A DNA stretch of 6,710 bases from Candidatus Brocadiaceae bacterium. GTDB taxonomy: Bacteria > Planctomycetota > Brocadiia > SM23-32. Under the pieces are notes generated by a model. That model saw only the letters and a list, made by a program, of their open reading frames with translations. It was not told the origin of the DNA and ran no database searches. Positions within the stretch are counted from its first letter, which is position 1. The number at the start of each line of letters is the position of its first letter. A program made the translations under genes and the position numbers. Positions 1 through 6,394 of the stretch are shown piece after piece. The stretch is from NCBI GenBank assembly GCA_003567495.1, contig PWZK01000287.1, forward strand, positions 1-6,710, in the 5' to 3' direction.

Positions 1-650
1 CGGATATCGACCTGGTTGAAATCCAGCACAATCTCCTCATCCGCCAACTCGGGATCGAGCAAACCGGGCAGGCTGAACTCGGGCAGGCTGTACTGCACTT
101 CGGGTTCTGACTCGGCATGCCCGGTCTCTTCTTCGGGCAGATCCGCTTCGGCCGGCAGGGAGGGTCCTTCAAGGTCGTGCCGCGCCGGCTCCCGCAGCAA
201 CTCCAGCAACTCCTTATCCGGTTCGGGGTCCGGCTGAGGCTCTTCCGTTACTTCGGCTATTATGCGCTGAAAATCATCTTCAAACCCGTCCGGCAGGTCA
301 ACATCGGCCTTTTGCGCCTGAGACCTGAGGGCGACCATCATGACTTTTGCGGCCCGCACCTCCCCCCGTTCCAGCAGACGCAGCGCGCGTTCGTATCCTT
401 CTTCCAGATCGCGTGTGGACGCCCGGGCAGAACGCGCCGCCTGCTCATCAGGTGCCTCGTCCACGCCGTGCGCCTCGCCGGCAGCTGCGATGTCCGGCTC
501 ATCTACGAACACCTCTCTGCGGGGACGCGGGGGGTCGGGAGCTGCGTCTTCGCGGACCGTAGCGCAGCCGGCCGACAATGCCACAACCGACACCAGCACC
601 AACGAAACTGCAAAAGACGCACAGTTGAATCCTTTCTCTCCAGGCATCAT
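1..650 (-). CDS. gspD: Outer-membrane secretin lipoprotein, N-terminal part (probable type II secretion GspD), cut by the left edge
   Basis: The reverse strand is open without a stop from 650 to position 1, giving 216 complete codons. The protein begins with tandem Met codons and a short basic stretch. A hydrophobic segment follows (residues about 11-28) and ends in ALSAGC, a lipobox with Cys29 as the likely lipidated residue. Residues 30-200 form a Pro/Glu/Asp-rich segment that includes one TPR-like amphipathic helix pair around residues 82-105 (YERALRLLERGEVRAAKVMM). The last visible residues, EEIVLDFNQVDI, fit the opening strand of a secretin N0 domain (typical pattern V-x-L-x-F-x-x-x-x-L/I). 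It lies directly downstream of gspC, the usual gspC-gspD order. GspD forms the outer-membrane channel through which folded exoproteins leave the periplasm. Only about 12 residues of the secretin domain are visible, so PilQ or another secretin-like lipoprotein remains possible. Confidence 0.72.
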   Translation of the reverse strand, partial: MMPGEKGFNCASFAVSLVLVSVVALSAGCATVREDAAPDPPRPRREVFVDEPDIAAAGEAHGVDEAPDEQAARSARASTRDLEEGYERALRLLERGEVRAAKVMMVALRSQAQKADVDLPDGFEDDFQRIIAEVTEEPQPDPEPDKELLELLREPARHDLEGPSLPAEADLPEEETGHAESEPEVQYSLPEFSLPGLLDPELADEEIVLDFNQVDI

Positions 651-654
651 AATA

Positions 655-662
655 CTTCCTCC
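655..662 (-). promoter_or_regulatory. Ribosome binding site of the secretin gene
   Basis: Read on the reverse strand this is GGAGGAAG, a near-perfect Shine-Dalgarno sequence ending 4 nt before the first of two tandem ATG codons (650 and 647). It supports the start at 650, and the second ATG is about equally well placed. It also shows that the reverse-strand frame, which runs off the window, is a real gene. Confidence 0.8.
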
Positions 663-671
663 AAAACATCC

Positions 672-701
672 TTTAGGCGCTTAATGTCGCAACATCGACA
701 A
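672..701. repeat. 30 bp dispersed repeat, copy 1
   Basis: This stretch begins TTTAGGCGCTTAAT and ends TCGACAA. It matches positions 6052-6081 in the same orientation at 28 of 30 bases; the differences are g/a at 686/6066 and a/g at 694/6074. Copy 1 lies in the 5' untranslated region of the secretin gene, 10 nt beyond its ribosome binding site. Here its right half also forms the left arm of a hairpin that copy 2 lacks. Confidence 0.75.
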
Positions 702-719
702 CAAATTGTCGATATGCGA
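687..719. repeat. Inverted repeat (hairpin) between gspC and the secretin gene
   Basis: ATCGACAA (694-701) pairs perfectly with TTGTCGAT (706-713) around the 4-nt loop CAAA. An outer stem, TCGCA (687-691) with TGCGA (715-719), is separated by a 2+1 nt internal loop. There is no following T-run on either strand, so it is not a standard terminator. Its place in the leader of the secretin gene allows a role in differential expression or mRNA stability, which is inference. Confidence 0.7.
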
Positions 720-750
720 ACTTTTGTTTTTCAGATTGCTGTGGTATGGA

Positions 751-810
751 ACTAAATTCAAAATTCAAAAATTACAAATATCAAATAAATCGCAAATCCA
801 AAATTTCAAG
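751..810. repeat. AT-rich quasi-periodic intergenic tract
   Basis: The tract is built from variations of AAATTC, AAAAATTAC, AAATATC, AAATAAATC and CAAATCC, repeating roughly every 7-9 bases. It is non-coding and sharply more AT-rich than the flanking genes. A related pattern (CAATTACGAATGACAAATAT) occurs at 6511-6530. Similar tracts of degenerate AATTC/CAAAT words are common between genes in some environmental bacterial genomes, to my recollection; their function is unknown to me. Confidence 0.55.
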
Positions 811-823
811 CGAAGTCTTGAAA
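804..823 (-). terminator. Weak hairpin just after gspC, possible partial terminator or processing site
   Basis: On the reverse strand TTTCAAG-ACTTCG-CTTGAAA forms a 7 bp stem starting 9 nt after the gspC stop codon and followed by ATTTTGG. The stem is AT-rich and the T-run is only four bases. It is at best a weak terminator, which would leave read-through into the secretin gene. Confidence 0.35.
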
Positions 824-832
824 AAAAATTAG

Positions 833-1729
833 TCACTTTATCCTGTAGGATTTTTCGATCCTCTCTCCATTTCGCACAATCTCTATACTCACTTCTTCCC
901 GGTGCCTTGCCCTGCGAAAGGCCTGCATGGCCCGGGGCACGCTTGAAACTACATCGCCGTTTACACTTCTGACTACGTCGCCTTCCCTGATGCCGGCAAG
1001 CTGCGCAATGCCTATGTTCTCCACGCCCCGGAGCCGGAGCCCGGCGGCCTCGCCGTCCTCCATATAGGGCTCCACCTGCAAGTTGTCCTGAACCTGTCTC
1101 ATCAGGGCGAACATGCCGCCACCGCGATCGAGCAACTCGTCTCTGTCAATCTCTATAAAATCACTCCCGGCGCTTATTACATCGGAAAAATCATCGATAG
1201 CCAGCACGATTTCCTCACCGTCGATTTCTATAGCCTGCGTAATATCCATCGTAAGCTCGTAATGTCTGCCTTCGCGTTTTAACAACACCCTCTTACGCGA
1301 GATCTGAAGAATCTCCGCCCCCCGTACGCTGTCGCCCACACTGTAGATGCTCTGCCTGCGCTCCCCTTCTGGCTTTATAATCGCCCTGGCAAGCGAGGAA
1401 TCTCCCGCAACGGTGCCGAGGAGATTGAGTTTCAGCGGTTCGGCAGGCTCGACCTCGGGATCCTGCGGGGCCTCGCTTTCAGCTTCAGCCCGGGCGCCAA
1501 AGAGATCGCTTTCGGCAAGAGCGCTGTAATCTTCCGGGCGGGCATGCGGCAGGCTCTTTCCGTCATCCGGCGCGCGTGAGACATCCGCTTCATCTCTCTG
1601 ATCGCGCACGGTATCAGGGCGAAGCACACCCGTATCGTCGCCGGGATCCGGAATAGGACGGCTCAACACATACCCGAGCACGGCAACGAGCAATATGTTG
1701 AGAATTACTATTGTTTTTTTTAATGTCAT
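833..1729 (-). CDS. gspC: Type II secretion system inner-membrane linker GspC with PDZ domain
   Basis: The 298-residue protein links the inner-membrane platform to the secretin. Residues 1-4 are short and basic, and residues 5-23 (TIVILNILLVAVLGYVL) form a single N-in membrane anchor. Residues 25-98 are a charged, Pro/Asp/Glu-rich periplasmic linker containing the ALAESDLFG motif that precedes HR domains. Residues 99-163 are the HR domain (LKLNLLGTVAG, then SLARAII, IYSVGD and KRVLLKREGRHYEL). Residues about 218-298 form a PDZ domain (GLRLRGVENIGIAQLAGIREGDVVRSVNG). Length and domain order match GspC. A longer reading to an ATG at 1765 would place translation on top of the -10 box, so Met at 1729 was chosen; it has a G-rich GGGGGTG about 5 nt upstream. 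The neighbouring downstream lipoprotein is the expected GspD partner. A generic PDZ membrane protein is the alternative. Confidence 0.85.
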   Translation of the reverse strand: MTLKKTIVILNILLVAVLGYVLSRPIPDPGDDTGVLRPDTVRDQRDEADVSRAPDDGKSLPHARPEDYSALAESDLFGARAEAESEAPQDPEVEPAEPLKLNLLGTVAGDSSLARAIIKPEGERRQSIYSVGDSVRGAEILQISRKRVLLKREGRHYELTMDITQAIEIDGEEIVLAIDDFSDVISAGSDFIEIDRDELLDRGGGMFALMRQVQDNLQVEPYMEDGEAAGLRLRGVENIGIAQLAGIREGDVVRSVNGDVVSSVPRAMQAFRRARHREEVSIEIVRNGERIEKSYRIK

Positions 1730-1763
1730 GGCCACACCCCCGTGAAAAGAAACACACAGTGTC

Positions 1764-1772
1764 ATTATACCA
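1764..1772 (-). promoter_or_regulatory. Extended -10 promoter for the gspC-secretin operon
   Basis: On the reverse strand the sequence is TGGTATAAT: a perfect TATAAT (1769-1764) preceded by the TGn extension. The best -35 candidate, TTGCGC (1794-1789), matches only TTG of the consensus at 19 bp spacing, which extended -10 promoters tolerate. Transcription would begin near 1757 and give a leader of about 28 nt before the gspC ATG at 1729. The match is by eye to sigma-70-type consensus. Confidence 0.6.
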
Positions 1773-1912
1773 CAAAACGGGTGCTGGCGCGCAAGGAAAT
1801 TATGCAGATTGACAAAATAAATGCAAAGTTAAGCATCCGGGGCTTTTTTTCAGGCACCCTTTTTGCGTGCCCGGGAACGTTTTTTTTAACGCAACCACCT
1901 GCAACGGTAAAT

Positions 1913-1942
1913 GCGACAGCTCCGCTAACCTGTTATATAACA
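1913..1942 (+). promoter_or_regulatory. Candidate smc promoter overlapping a perfect 12 bp palindrome
   Basis: GCGACA (1913-1918, 4 of 6 to TTGACA) lies 17 bp before TATAAC (1936-1941, 5 of 6 to TATAAT). The -10 box lies inside TGTTATATAACA (1931-1942), a perfect palindrome that could serve as an operator. Transcription would start near 1948, leaving a leader of about 150 nt before smc. This is a visual consensus match only. A perfect TTGACA at 1809-1814 is a competing -35 but lacks a good -10. Confidence 0.35.
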
Positions 1943-2023
1943 AAAACATAATCACATACGTGAGTGAGCCTTCTGTTTTGCTCTCGAAGTTCGTGTCGGA
2001 AAAAGGCGTGGAACAAGGACCTT

Positions 2024-2068
2024 TTTATGGCATTCGCACGTTAGTATGCGTTAATATCATGCCATAAA
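2024..2068 (+). promoter_or_regulatory. Perfect inverted repeat in the smc leader
   Basis: TTTATGGCAT (2024-2033) and ATGCCATAAA (2059-2068) are exact reverse complements. A second, inner stem CGCA (2035-2038) with TGCG (2047-2050) sits inside. The structure ends 32 nt before the smc ATG and its right arm contains an in-frame TAA, so it cannot be part of the coding region. It has no T-run after it. It could be a regulator binding site, an RNA leader structure or a small repeat element. Confidence 0.6.
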
Positions 2069-2100
2069 CACCTGCTCTACCTTTTTCAATTAAAGCCAAA

Positions 2101-5100
2101 ATGAAACTGAAAAAACTCGAACTCATAGGTTTTAAGTCTTTTGCAGACAAAGCGGACTTTGAATTTGAAGGTCTTTTTACCGGACTTGTAGGCCCGAACG
2201 GTTCAGGGAAAAGCAATGTTGTGGATGCTCTGAAATGGGTGCTGGGCGAACAAAGCGCCAGAAAACTGCGCGGAAACGAGATGTCGGATATGATATTCAA
2301 CGGCAGCGACTCTCGGCGAGCGCTGGGAACCGCGGAGGTGCGCGTCACGCTGGATAACACCAAAGGCACACTGCCAGTAGAATATGAAGAGGTATGTGTT
2401 GCCAGACGCTGCTTCAGGTCCGGCGAGAGCACTTACACCCTCAACGGCAAGACATGTCGCCTTAAAGACATTCGCAACCTGCTTCTGGATACCGGGGTGG
2501 GCGTGAGCGCATACAGTATTATCGAACAGGGACAGATCGATATGCTGCTGCAAGCCAACTCAAAAGAACACAGGGCCGTCCTCGAAGAAGCGGCCGGCAT
2601 CAATCGGTACCTGGAACAAAAAAAAGAGGCCGAACGCAAACTGGAAAAGGTAAGAGACAACCTCCAGCGTGTATCAGACATCGTCGAAGAGCTGGAGAAA
2701 CAACTGCGGAGCATACGCCGCCAGGCTGCAAAAGCACGCAGATACAAACGATATAAAGACCGCCAGATCCGTCTTCGACTCGCAATCGGGTTGTTTGAAA
2801 AAGCCTCTTTACTTAAACAAAAAGCCCGGATTGATAAAACGCTTGACGACTCAAACGAAGAAAGCTCCAGTCTACGCCGACATCTCGATGAGCTGAACGG
2901 CAAGGCCACCTGCAAAGAGTCCGAACTCGAACGCGGAAGACGAGAGTTGGCGGCCGTTGAAGAGCGCATCTCACACCTCGACGCCCGAATATATAGCCTG
3001 GAGAAGGAAAAGGACATGAACGACGGGCGCATGGAAGAACTAAAAGAGCGCATAAAAAAACTTGAACTCCGGCATGCACGCTTAAAAGAAAGCGCATCAT
3101 CGGTTGGAGCCGAACTGGAGGCGGCGCGCGAAAACATACGGCAGGGCGAGGGTCAACTTAAGAGCTTCAGAGACGCCGCACGCGGAGCAAAATGCGAACT
3201 GGGAACAAAAGAAAACCAAAGCCGGTCGATAAGAGAACAGGTGGAAAACGGCAAAAACGCTGTATTCCGGCTGATGCAGCACCAGTCACACCTCCGGAAC
3301 CAGCTCAACATGCTGCACTCGGAGCTGAAAACCCTCGACAATCGCCTGCGCCGACACAGCGAACGTGAGCAGAAACTGGGCGAAAAGCTACGCATACTGG
3401 ATGCGGAGCAAAAAACAGAAAGTGACCGGTTGGGAAACGTACAAAAAAAACTGCATGGATACGACAGGGATATAGCGTCGGTTGAGGACGCACTCTCAGG
3501 CACTCAGCTCGAACTTGACTCCCTCATGTCCGATATGGGAGATATGAAGGCAAATCTCCAGGGCAAGATGGAGCGCCGGAAGGTGCTTGAAGACCTGCAG
3601 GCGCGCGCCGACGGGCTGGGAAGCGGCGTCAGGCTGCTGCTGGAAGAGATCAGCAATCCCACCGGGGAGCTGTACGGCTGCCCCGGCTTGCTCGGAAACC
3701 TGATTGACGTATCAACCGAATACGCAAAAGCGGCAGAAGCCGCTCTCGGCCCCTGCGTGCAGGCGGTGGTGGTAAATACCGGGAAACAGGCTAAGCATGC
3801 ACTCGATTTGCTGCGGAAAAAAGGCAAAGGGCGCGCATATGTCATTGCACTTGAGAACCTCAAAACCGATGGTCCTGCTACCGAAAAAATACAGCAATAT
3901 TCAGGAAAAGCCCCCCGGCTGACCGACATCGCAGGCTGTAGTGCGGAGATAAAAGATGTTCTGTCTTCAATTGCAGGCGACTGTCGCATAATAGAAAACG
4001 ATTGCCCGGTCGAAGCAAGAGCGTGCGGCGCAGGTATGCGCGTCCGCATGGTGACCAGAGGCGGCGACCTTTACGATTCGAACGGCGTATGGGCCGCGGG
4101 CAAGATGGAATCGGGAGGAGTTATCAGCCGCAGGAGCGAACTGGCCGAACTGAAAGGCGAAATCGAAGAAATCAAAAAACAACTCGGCGCTCTGTCAGAA
4201 AAAACCGGTCAGTGCTCGACTCGCATCGAAAAACTACAGGCAAAAAAGCGACGTCTGACGGCGGATAAAGAAAACCTGCGAAAAGAGGAACAAAACGCCG
4301 GTAACCGGGTCACGGTCGTTGAAAGTCAGAAAAAACAGGTCGAGGAAGAAATCCTGACGCTCGAAGAAGATGCCGAAGCGCTTAAAAAAGAAAAGAACGA
4401 GGCCATGGAAGGAATCAAAAGCGGTGAAATAGAGGCGCAGGCTCTGGAAAAGAAGAAAGAGAGCCGCGAAAAAGATCAAAACATGGCAAAGGTGCGGCTC
4501 AGGGAGGTTCAGGAGGAGTGCGAGACGCTCAGAGAGCGGCTTAATGTGCTGGAGAAACAAGCAGGGCGTCTGGAAGAACAGCAGAATTCAAGAAAATCCC
4601 TCATAAGCCGCCTTCAAGACCAGCTTGCACAGGGTGAAGAGGAAATCAATCAGGTGGCCGCGGAAAGTGCGGCATGTCGCGCTGAAATCGATAAAACCGC
4701 CCGCAACCTAGAAAAAGCCGGGTCCGACTCCGACGCACTGAAAGAAGAAGCCGGCTCGTTGAAAAAAACAACTCCTGAGAAACGCACCGGCATAACAAAA
4801 CTGGCCGAAGGGTTAAAGAACCTGCAAAGAAGCTCGAAGGCAGTCGAAGAACAGCTTCGGACGGTTGAAAAACAGATTCAAAAAACACAGCTCGCCGAGA
4901 ACGAAAACCGGATGAAACTCGAAAATCTCCACTCGCGGATAGAGGAAGACTGCGGAGTGGATATGGATGCGTTCGTGCTTACACCCCATCAGTGGCGCGA
5001 GAAACCACCGTTCACCGACGCACAAATCGAAGAGTTCTGCAGCACAACCGACGATGCCGGGCCAGGCACGCAAGTGGCCGGCTGGTACGCTGAAGCAAAC

Positions 5101-5928
5101 AGCCGGGATCGGCAGCAGGCCGACGACGACGATGAGCCGGATACGAAAGCCTCTGTTAAGCTGAAAGACGCCGTTGAGCTGCAGAAAGACGTTTTCGCCA
5201 CCGTCCAGTCGCCGGATACCGACTGGGAAAAGCTCGGGCGGGAAGCCGCGGAACTCAGGAAGAAAATAGAAAGCATGGGCGGTGCAAACCTCGAAGCCAT
5301 ACGTGAACAGGATGAACTTGAAATACGGGCGCAGTTTTTGACCGATCAGCGCGAAGACCTGGAAAAAGCCCGTCGACACGAACTCGAGATAATACGCGAA
5401 CTCAGCAAAAAAAGCAGATCGAAGTTTGCAAGCACGTTTGAAAGCGTAAGACAAAACTTCCAGGTTATTATAAGGAAACTCTTCGGCGGCGGCAGCGGCG
5501 ACCTCATACTCGAACAGGATGCCGAAGACGTGCTGGAGGCTGGGATTGAAATATCCGTGCGGCCACCGGGCAAAGAAACACGCTCCATATCGCTGCTGAG
5601 CGGCGGGGAAAAAGCGCTCGCGGCGGTGGCGCTTCTCTTCGCCATTTTCGAGGCCAAACCAAGCCCGTTCTGCCTGCTGGACGAAGTCGACGCGCCTCTC
5701 GACGAGGCAAATGTCGGCCGTTTTCTCGGACTTCTGGAGCAATATACCGAACATACCCAGTTTGTCCTGGTCACGCACAACAAACTTACGATGAGTGCCG
5801 CAGAGACTCTCTACGGCGTTTCTTTGCAGGACGACGGCACAAGCAAAAAGGTTGCAATAAATTTTGAAGAGGTTGACAGCCGCCTGAAAGAAATGAAACA
5901 GGAAACGGCACGTGCGCGGGCGGGCTGA
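2101..5928 (+). CDS. smc: Chromosome segregation ATPase SMC
   Basis: This complete 1275-residue SMC is the ATP-driven, DNA-loop-organising subunit of bacterial condensin, acting with ScpA and ScpB on the nucleoid. The N-terminal head has the canonical opening KKLELIGFKSFADK, Walker A GPNGSGKS (31-38), the arginine loop SARKLRG (R54, R57) and the Q-loop IIEQGQI (Q143). A coiled coil (about 170-515) leads to the hinge (about 520-680, from GELYGCPGLLGNLI to GGDLYDSNGVWAAG) and a returning coiled coil. The C-terminal head carries the signature LSGGEKA (1166-1172), Walker B CLLDEVD (D1194, E1195), the D-loop and the H-loop histidine H1226. The protein is about 90 residues longer than B. subtilis SMC; most of the excess is a segment at about 961-1040. 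An in-frame TAA at 2065-2067 restricts the start. No clear Shine-Dalgarno precedes ATG 2101, but the family N-terminus supports it. scpA and scpB are not in the window. Confidence 0.97.
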   Translation: MKLKKLELIGFKSFADKADFEFEGLFTGLVGPNGSGKSNVVDALKWVLGEQSARKLRGNEMSDMIFNGSDSRRALGTAEVRVTLDNTKGTLPVEYEEVCVARRCFRSGESTYTLNGKTCRLKDIRNLLLDTGVGVSAYSIIEQGQIDMLLQANSKEHRAVLEEAAGINRYLEQKKEAERKLEKVRDNLQRVSDIVEELEKQLRSIRRQAAKARRYKRYKDRQIRLRLAIGLFEKASLLKQKARIDKTLDDSNEESSSLRRHLDELNGKATCKESELERGRRELAAVEERISHLDARIYSLEKEKDMNDGRMEELKERIKKLELRHARLKESASSVGAELEAARENIRQGEGQLKSFRDAARGAKCELGTKENQSRSIREQVENGKNAVFRLMQHQSHLRNQLNMLHSELKTLDNRLRRHSEREQKLGEKLRILDAEQKTESDRLGNVQKKLHGYDRDIASVEDALSGTQLELDSLMSDMGDMKANLQGKMERRKVLEDLQARADGLGSGVRLLLEEISNPTGELYGCPGLLGNLIDVSTEYAKAAEAALGPCVQAVVVNTGKQAKHALDLLRKKGKGRAYVIALENLKTDGPATEKIQQYSGKAPRLTDIAGCSAEIKDVLSSIAGDCRIIENDCPVEARACGAGMRVRMVTRGGDLYDSNGVWAAGKMESGGVISRRSELAELKGEIEEIKKQLGALSEKTGQCSTRIEKLQAKKRRLTADKENLRKEEQNAGNRVTVVESQKKQVEEEILTLEEDAEALKKEKNEAMEGIKSGEIEAQALEKKKESREKDQNMAKVRLREVQEECETLRERLNVLEKQAGRLEEQQNSRKSLISRLQDQLAQGEEEINQVAAESAACRAEIDKTARNLEKAGSDSDALKEEAGSLKKTTPEKRTGITKLAEGLKNLQRSSKAVEEQLRTVEKQIQKTQLAENENRMKLENLHSRIEEDCGVDMDAFVLTPHQWREKPPFTDAQIEEFCSTTDDAGPGTQVAGWYAEANSRDRQQADDDDEPDTKASVKLKDAVELQKDVFATVQSPDTDWEKLGREAAELRKKIESMGGANLEAIREQDELEIRAQFLTDQREDLEKARRHELEIIRELSKKSRSKFASTFESVRQNFQVIIRKLFGGGSGDLILEQDAEDVLEAGIEISVRPPGKETRSISLLSGGEKALAAVALLFAIFEAKPSPFCLLDEVDAPLDEANVGRFLGLLEQYTEHTQFVLVTHNKLTMSAAETLYGVSLQDDGTSKKVAINFEEVDSRLKEMKQETARARAG
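4981..5220 (+). other. Acidic low-complexity insertion in the C-terminal arm of SMC
   Basis: This encodes residues 961-1040. Before it the arm reads as ordinary coiled coil ending NLHSRIEEDCGVDMDAFVL; after it the family pattern returns with DWEKLGREAAELRKKIESMG and GANLEAI. In typical bacterial SMCs this link is about 30 residues or less. Here it holds aromatic and proline residues (TPHQWREKPPFTD), a Gly/Ala/Thr stretch with W and Y, and the acidic run ADDDDEPD, none of which fit a heptad pattern. The reading frame is uninterrupted and codon use looks like the rest of the gene, so a frameshift artefact is unlikely. The boundaries are approximate. Confidence 0.6.
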
Positions 5929-6012
5929 GTCGCCGTATGGGTGTAAGTTGTACGGACACGTAAGTCCTCAGCGAACCACGTTCAGATTTGGAATAATACG
6001 GCAATGCCAGAA

Positions 6013-6043
6013 ATCGCTATCGGGATCGGGATCGGGATCGAAA
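6013..6043. repeat. Hexamer tandem array ATCGGG
   Basis: Three perfect ATCGGG units (6019-6036) follow a variant ATCGCT (6013-6018) and end in a partial ATCG (6037-6040), then a run of A. Read from ATG 6004 it would encode alternating Ile-Gly, but that 26-codon frame has no ribosome binding site and crosses a dispersed repeat, so it is treated as simple-sequence DNA. Confidence 0.75.
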
Positions 6044-6051
6044 AAAATGGT

Positions 6052-6081
6052 TTTAGGCGCTTAATATCGCAACGTCGACAA
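6052..6081. repeat. 30 bp dispersed repeat, copy 2
   Basis: It matches 672-701 at 28 of 30 bases in direct orientation. The sequence on either side differs from copy 1. It lies 123 bp past the smc stop codon, between the hexamer array and an AT-rich hairpin. Confidence 0.75.
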
Positions 6082-6114
6082 TAAAACTTTTTCAAACGAC
6101 GCGAAAAAGTTTTA
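6082..6114. terminator. Perfect 12 bp AT-rich hairpin, possible smc terminator
   Basis: TAAAACTTTTTC (6082-6093) and GAAAAAGTTTTA (6103-6114) are exact reverse complements with a 9-nt loop. It lies about 150 bp downstream of smc. The stem is AT-rich with only two G-C pairs, and it is followed by ATATTA instead of a T-run, so terminator activity is uncertain. It adjoins repeat copy 2 and may be part of the same element. Confidence 0.45.
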
Positions 6115-6230
6115 ATATTACGGCAACGACGAGACGGCAATTACAATTAGACATGAGGAATTAGGAATCAACGACAACGACAAACAACAAACGGCAACAG
6201 CAGAGAGTCGCGTAGCAGCATTTGCCGTCA

Positions 6231-6276
6231 GGCCCGAAGGGCCGTCTGATTCATAGCCCGGGACGCGAGCCCCGGG
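6231..6276. repeat. Two GC-rich palindromes at the start of the repeat cluster
   Basis: GGCCC-GAA-GGGCC (6231-6243) is a perfect 5 bp stem with a 3-nt loop. CCCGGG (6257-6262) pairs with CCCGGG (6271-6276) across an 8-nt loop. They open a run of GC-rich palindromes that continues to 6661. Confidence 0.65.
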
Positions 6277-6299
6277 AAAAGGGCGCAAAAAACAGAAAA

Positions 6300-6373
6300 G
6301 ACCCCGTGGGGGCGATTCAAAGGTTTGGCGAACTCGGGTCGAGCACCTTTCTTGAGTCGCCCCGTCGGGGCTC
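6300..6373. repeat. 74 bp element with inverted terminal repeats
   Basis: The left arm (6300-6324) begins GACCCCG, continues GGGGCGATTC and ends AAAGGT. The right arm (6345-6373) begins ACCTTT, continues GAGTCGCCCC and ends GGGGCTC; its reverse complement follows the left arm with a few mismatches and a 3-nt insertion (6351-6353). The core folds as GGGGCGA (6309-6315) with TCGCCCC (6357-6363), then AAAGGT with ACCTTT, and a small inner hairpin CTCG-GGT-CGAG (6333-6343). Each terminal arm can also fold alone (CCCC-GT-GGGG and GCCCC-GTC-GGGGC). The design is that of a REP-type or miniature inverted-repeat element; no transposase is present in the window. Confidence 0.6.
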
Positions 6374-6394
6374 TTGTGCGGGGTGGCGCTCAGG

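Noticed and set aside
117..755. Long rightward open frame of 212 codons
   Set aside because: It is antisense to the lipoprotein gene, has Arg/Leu-rich shadow composition and no ribosome binding site, and it crosses the intergenic repeat and hairpin.
1730..1765. Twelve extra N-terminal codons for gspC starting at ATG 1765
   Set aside because: That ATG overlaps the TATAAT box and would lie upstream of the predicted transcription start; the 12 residues do not fit a GspC N-terminus, whereas MTLKKT followed by the membrane helix does.
1809..1814. Perfect TTGACA as the smc -35 box
   Set aside because: No acceptable -10 hexamer lies 15-19 bp downstream (AAGCAT/AGCATC region), so it was not called as a promoter on its own.
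1837..1887. GGCAC/GTGCC hairpin near T-runs as a rho-independent terminator
   Set aside because: The 5 bp stem is followed by 8 nt before the T-run, and there is no upstream rightward gene to terminate.
1742..2067. Two short overlapping rightward frames between gspC and smc
   Set aside because: They overlap each other in different frames, have no Shine-Dalgarno or recognisable motif, and lie across promoter and hairpin sequences.
4813..5778. Leftward open frame of 321 codons inside smc
   Set aside because: It is antisense to conserved SMC head and arm codons. Its Phe/Cys/Arg-rich composition is what reverse reading of such codons gives.
6004..6084. Small 26-codon frame beginning MPEIAIGIGIGIEK
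   Set aside because: It is created by the ATCGGG array and the dispersed repeat, and no ribosome binding site precedes it.
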